Source of the DNA: Bacteroidota bacterium | Lineage (GTDB): Bacteria > Bacteroidota > Bacteroidia > Flavobacteriales > Weeksellaceae | Assembly (NCBI GenBank): GCA_023422635.1 | Contig: JAFAGO010000013.1 | Location: 26,387 to 90,386 of the forward strand | DNA: 64,000 nucleotides | Direction of reading: 5' to 3' | Part shown: positions 61,389-64,000 of the stretch, piece by piece | Position numbering within the stretch: the stretch's first letter is position 1 | Layout of the letters: every line of letters starts with the position of its first letter | The notes under the pieces: model-generated | What the model was told of the DNA's origin: nothing | Database searches by the model: none | What the model saw: only the letters and a program-made list of their open reading frames with translations | Program-made: the position numbers and the translations under genes

Positions 61389-63662
61389 ATGAATATTAAA
61401 AGATACATTATTCTTTCCCTCGCAAGTTTAATTACCATTACAATGAATGCACAGCAAACGATAAACCCAACAATAGAAAAGAAAATTGATTCCCTGATGT
61501 CGAAAATGACTTTAGAAGAAAAAGTCGGACAAATGAATCAGTACAACGGTTTTTGGGATGTTACCGGTCCTGCACCTGTTGGCGGAAGCGCCGAAGAAAA
61601 ATACGAAAACATTAAAAAAGGTCTTGTGGGATCCATGTTAACCGTTCGGGGCGTAAAAGAAGTTCGCTCTGTTCAGAAGATTGCCGTGGAACAAACCCGA
61701 TTAGGAATACCATTAATTATTGGTTTTGATGTCATTCATGGATACAAAACATTAAGTCCAATTCCGTTAGCAGAAGCAGCATCTTGGGATTTAAAAGCCA
61801 TTGAAAAATCTGCTGAAGTCGCTGCCTCCGAAGCTGCTGCGTCAGGCATTAACTGGACTTTTGGTCCCATGATGGATATTTCCAGAGATGCCCGTTGGGG
61901 AAGAGTAATGGAAGGCGCAGGCGAAGATCCCTACTTAGGAAGCAAAATCGCAGTAGCAAGAGTAAAAGGTTTCCAAGGCGATAATTCCTTTAAAAGTCCT
62001 TTACATATTGCGGCGAGTGCGAAACATTTCGCTGGTTACGGTTTTGTTGTTGGAGGTTTGGAATACAATGTTTCAGAAATTGGAACCAACACATTATACA
62101 ACACCGTTCTTCCACCATTTAAAGCAGCGGTGGATCAAGGTCTAAGAACGGTAATGACTTCTTTTAATACCATCAATGGTATTCCTGCTTCAGCAGATCA
62201 AAAACTGTTAAGAAATACCCTCAAAGATAAATGGGGATTTTCTGGATTCGTTATTTCAGATTGGGCCTCCATTCGAGAAATGATTCCATGGGGATATTCT
62301 CAAAATGAAATTGCCGCAGCAAAATCTGCCGTTGAGGCAGGAACCGATATGGATATGGAAGGTGGAATTTATGTGCCCCATTTACAAAAAGCGCTAAAGG
62401 AAGGAAAAGTTGATCAAAAATATGTAGACGATGCAGTACGCAGAATATTACGCGTAAAATATGAGCTTGGATTATTTGATGATCCTTATCGTTTTCTTGA
62501 TGAAAAGCGTGAACAAGAAGTTATCGGGAGCAAAGCCAACCAAGATGCAGTTCTGGACATCGCCAAGAAATCTATTGTTTTGCTTAAAAATGAAAAAAAT
62601 CTTCTTCCTTTAAAAAAATCAGGACAAAAAATTCTTGTATTAGGTTCGCTGGCATCAAGCAAAAATTCACCGTTAGGAAGTTGGAGAATTGCCTCAGATA
62701 ATAATACTGCGGTTTCGGTTTTGGAAGGAATGCAACAATACAAAGAAAGCAACATAAGCTATGTTGAAGGTCCAAAATTAACTTTGGAAGAACCCACTTT
62801 CTTAACAGAAGTTCAGTACAACAATAACGATAATTCAGGATTAGAAGAAGCTAAGATAGCGGCTAAAAATGCAGATGTTGTCGTGATGGTTTTGGGAGAA
62901 CATGGCTTTTCTTCAGGCGAAGCAAGAAGTCGCACCGAGTTAAATCTTCCTGGATTGCAAGAAGAATTTCTAAAAGAAATCTCTAAAATAAATCCGAATA
63001 TCGTTTTGGTTTTAAATAATGGCCGTCCACTAACCATCAATTGGGCATCAGAAAATATTCCATCGATTGTGGAAGCTTGGCATTTGGGAACACAAACGGG
63101 AAATGCTGTTGCTCAAGTTTTGTTTGGAGACTATAATCCAAGCGGAAAACTTCCAATGACCTTCCCAAGAAATGTTGGACAAATTCCGATTTATTACAAT
63201 GATTATGCTACAGGGAGGTATACGGATAAAGATAACAACGTATTCTGGTCGCATTACTCGGATGTAGAAAAAACACCTTTATACCCTTTCGGATACGGCC
63301 TTAGTTATACTTCGTTTACGTACAGTAATCTTACAACGCTAAAGAAAACCTTTAAAAAGGGAGAAAAAGTAATTGTAAATGTAGATCTAAAAAACACGGG
63401 AAAAGTTGAAGGAAAAGAAGTTGCACAATTATATATTCATGATGAATTTGCATCCGTTATTCGCCCCGTAAAAGAACTTAAAGGTTTTGAATTGGTCAAT
63501 TTAAAACCAGGTGAAAGTAAAACAATTCAATTTACCCTTACCGATCAAGAACTTGGTTTTTACGATAATGATGGTAATTTTACCATTGAGCCGGGAAGTT
63601 TTAAAGTTATGGTTGGCGGAAATTCAGAAGATGTTTTGCAAACTATTTTCGAAATCCAGTAG
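61389..63662 (+). CDS. GH3 beta-glucosidase
   Basis: A periplasmic exo-acting retaining glycosidase of 757 aa; the signal peptide ends TMNAQQ. Layout: an N-terminal (beta/alpha)8 domain (about 25-365) with KMTLEEKVGQMNQ, GFDVIHGYKT, AKHFAGYG and the nucleophile Asp in VISDWAS; the alpha/beta sandwich (about 390-600) with VLGEHGFSSGEARSR; and a fibronectin III-like C-terminal domain ending with EPGSFKVMVGGNS. BglX-like. It would remove non-reducing glucose from glucomannan oligomers, or possibly mannose. It is the last gene of the operon; a terminator follows. Confidence 0.94.
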   Translation: MNIKRYIILSLASLITITMNAQQTINPTIEKKIDSLMSKMTLEEKVGQMNQYNGFWDVTGPAPVGGSAEEKYENIKKGLVGSMLTVRGVKEVRSVQKIAVEQTRLGIPLIIGFDVIHGYKTLSPIPLAEAASWDLKAIEKSAEVAASEAAASGINWTFGPMMDISRDARWGRVMEGAGEDPYLGSKIAVARVKGFQGDNSFKSPLHIAASAKHFAGYGFVVGGLEYNVSEIGTNTLYNTVLPPFKAAVDQGLRTVMTSFNTINGIPASADQKLLRNTLKDKWGFSGFVISDWASIREMIPWGYSQNEIAAAKSAVEAGTDMDMEGGIYVPHLQKALKEGKVDQKYVDDAVRRILRVKYELGLFDDPYRFLDEKREQEVIGSKANQDAVLDIAKKSIVLLKNEKNLLPLKKSGQKILVLGSLASSKNSPLGSWRIASDNNTAVSVLEGMQQYKESNISYVEGPKLTLEEPTFLTEVQYNNNDNSGLEEAKIAAKNADVVVMVLGEHGFSSGEARSRTELNLPGLQEEFLKEISKINPNIVLVLNNGRPLTINWASENIPSIVEAWHLGTQTGNAVAQVLFGDYNPSGKLPMTFPRNVGQIPIYYNDYATGRYTDKDNNVFWSHYSDVEKTPLYPFGYGLSYTSFTYSNLTTLKKTFKKGEKVIVNVDLKNTGKVEGKEVAQLYIHDEFASVIRPVKELKGFELVNLKPGESKTIQFTLTDQELGFYDNDGNFTIEPGSFKVMVGGNSEDVLQTIFEIQ

Positions 63663-63757
63663 TTTAATTTCAAAAAATAAAAAATTAACGAAACTAAGAA
63701 AGTATTCTTGCGTTACTAAAAATTCGATTAACAACTGAATCTATATTTTTATAACTT

Positions 63758-63792
63758 GAGGTCGACTCCTTTGTGAGTCGGCTTCTTTTTTT
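63758..63792 (+). terminator. Terminator of the 14-gene mannan operon
   Basis: CGACTC and GAGTCG form a perfect stem with a six-base loop, extended by weaker pairs, and are followed by GCTTC and a T run. Confidence 0.85.
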
Positions 63793-63910
63793 AAGATCTT
63801 ATTCAAATACTTTGCAATTCTAACTAGGAAAAATTATTTGCAAAAACATACAATTCAATACTTTTCTTCAACACTATATGCAAACGCATTTACTTTATCA
63901 AAAGACAAAA

Positions 63911-63945
63911 AAAATCGCCGTAAATATTACATTTACAGCGATTTA
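63911..63945 (-). terminator. Terminator for a gene entering from the right
   Basis: AAATCGC-C-GTAAAT pairs with ATTTAC-A-GCGATTT across a short loop. On the minus strand a T run follows, so it suits the convergent gene at the edge. Confidence 0.65.
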
Positions 63946-63976
63946 CTAATTTGTATTAATCAGTGTTAATCAGTAC

Positions 63977-64000
63977 TTACTTGACTTCTTCAAAAATAAC
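63977..64000 (-). CDS. Possible last codons of a convergent gene
   Basis: On the minus strand the right edge reads V-I-F-E-E-V-K and then TAA (63977-63979), just upstream of a good terminator. Only seven codons are visible, so the product cannot be named. The assignment rests on the hairpin position and could be wrong. Confidence 0.3.
   Translation of the reverse strand, partial: VIFEEVK

Larger units (their letters stand above)
63663..63976. other. Intergenic region at the end of the mannan operon
   Basis: This 314-base gap holds two hairpin terminators (63758-63792 and 63911-63945) and a short TTAATCAGT direct repeat at about 63956-63973. I see no other gene or signal. Confidence 0.5.

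Noticed and set aside
38387..63662. The mannan locus as a recently mobilised island
   Set aside because: No integrase, transposase, tRNA or flanking direct repeats were seen, and base use looks like that of the neighbouring genes by eye. Horizontal origin remains possible but unsupported here.
63948..63975. TTAATCAGT direct repeat as an attachment site or CRISPR fragment
   Set aside because: Only two short adjacent copies occur, with no spacer pattern or mobility gene.

Overview
The window comes from an AT-rich member of the Bacteroidota, most likely a flavobacterium of the Chryseobacterium clade (Weeksellaceae). The evidence is a SusC/SusD pair, C-terminal type 9 secretion (T9SS) sorting domains, a PafA-type alkaline phosphatase, a periplasmic dipeptidyl peptidase IV, a DUF5686 protein, a BT_3928-type DoxX protein, Bacteroidota-type -7 boxes (TAnnTTTG), and DnaJ and DnaG sequences that lack metal-ligand cysteines. 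I saw no rRNA, tRNA, CRISPR array, integrase or insertion sequence.

Positions 1-30900 are mostly housekeeping. They hold the end of an Nramp metal transporter, grpE-dnaJ, two overlapping DedA membrane proteins, prfB, alaS with two lipoproteins, a DUF5686 / small protein / M28 peptidase operon, folP divergent from a DUF1599 protein, a DoxX-TerB-tpiA run, clpP, dnaG, recG, a thioesterase, DPP IV and gpmA. A four-gene minus-strand cluster follows: a small HEKIH protein, an ACC-deaminase-like enzyme, a LysM glucosaminidase, and a HemL-like aminotransferase that has lost its PLP lysine. Next come a DUF5522 protein and a DUF4136 lipoprotein.

Positions 30893-38143 hold a decayed HAF-repeat/T9SS protein (start codon and frame both damaged), pafA, an outer-membrane beta-barrel receptor, mdh and a 37-kDa nucleoid-associated protein.

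Positions 38387-63662 are one large beta-mannan (galactoglucomannan) utilisation locus built around an AraC-type regulator. The minus arm is susC-susD-surface glycan-binding lipoprotein. The plus arm is a 14-gene, roughly 18-kb co-directional run: GH5 mannanase, GH26, sugar:cation symporter, GH130 mannosylglucose phosphorylase, cellobiose/mannobiose 2-epimerase, a T9SS-sorted two-repeat protein, lipoprotein GH26, a tandem carbohydrate-binding-module protein, a cupin phosphomannose isomerase, GH27 alpha-galactosidase, a third GH26, a GH5-CE2 fusion, an SGNH acetylesterase and a GH3 beta-glucosidase.

The genes fit a complete route. Surface mannanases cut the backbone and SusCD imports oligomers. 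Periplasmic GH27, esterases, GH3 and GH26 strip and shorten them. The symporter brings in mannobiose, the epimerase makes mannosylglucose, and GH130 releases mannose-1-phosphate plus glucose. The cupin isomerase would feed mannose-6-phosphate into glycolysis. Two non-catalytic secreted proteins inside the operon (51768-52805 and 54092-55111) are its least explained parts. A terminator closes the operon, and a convergent gene of which only about seven codons are visible enters from the right edge.
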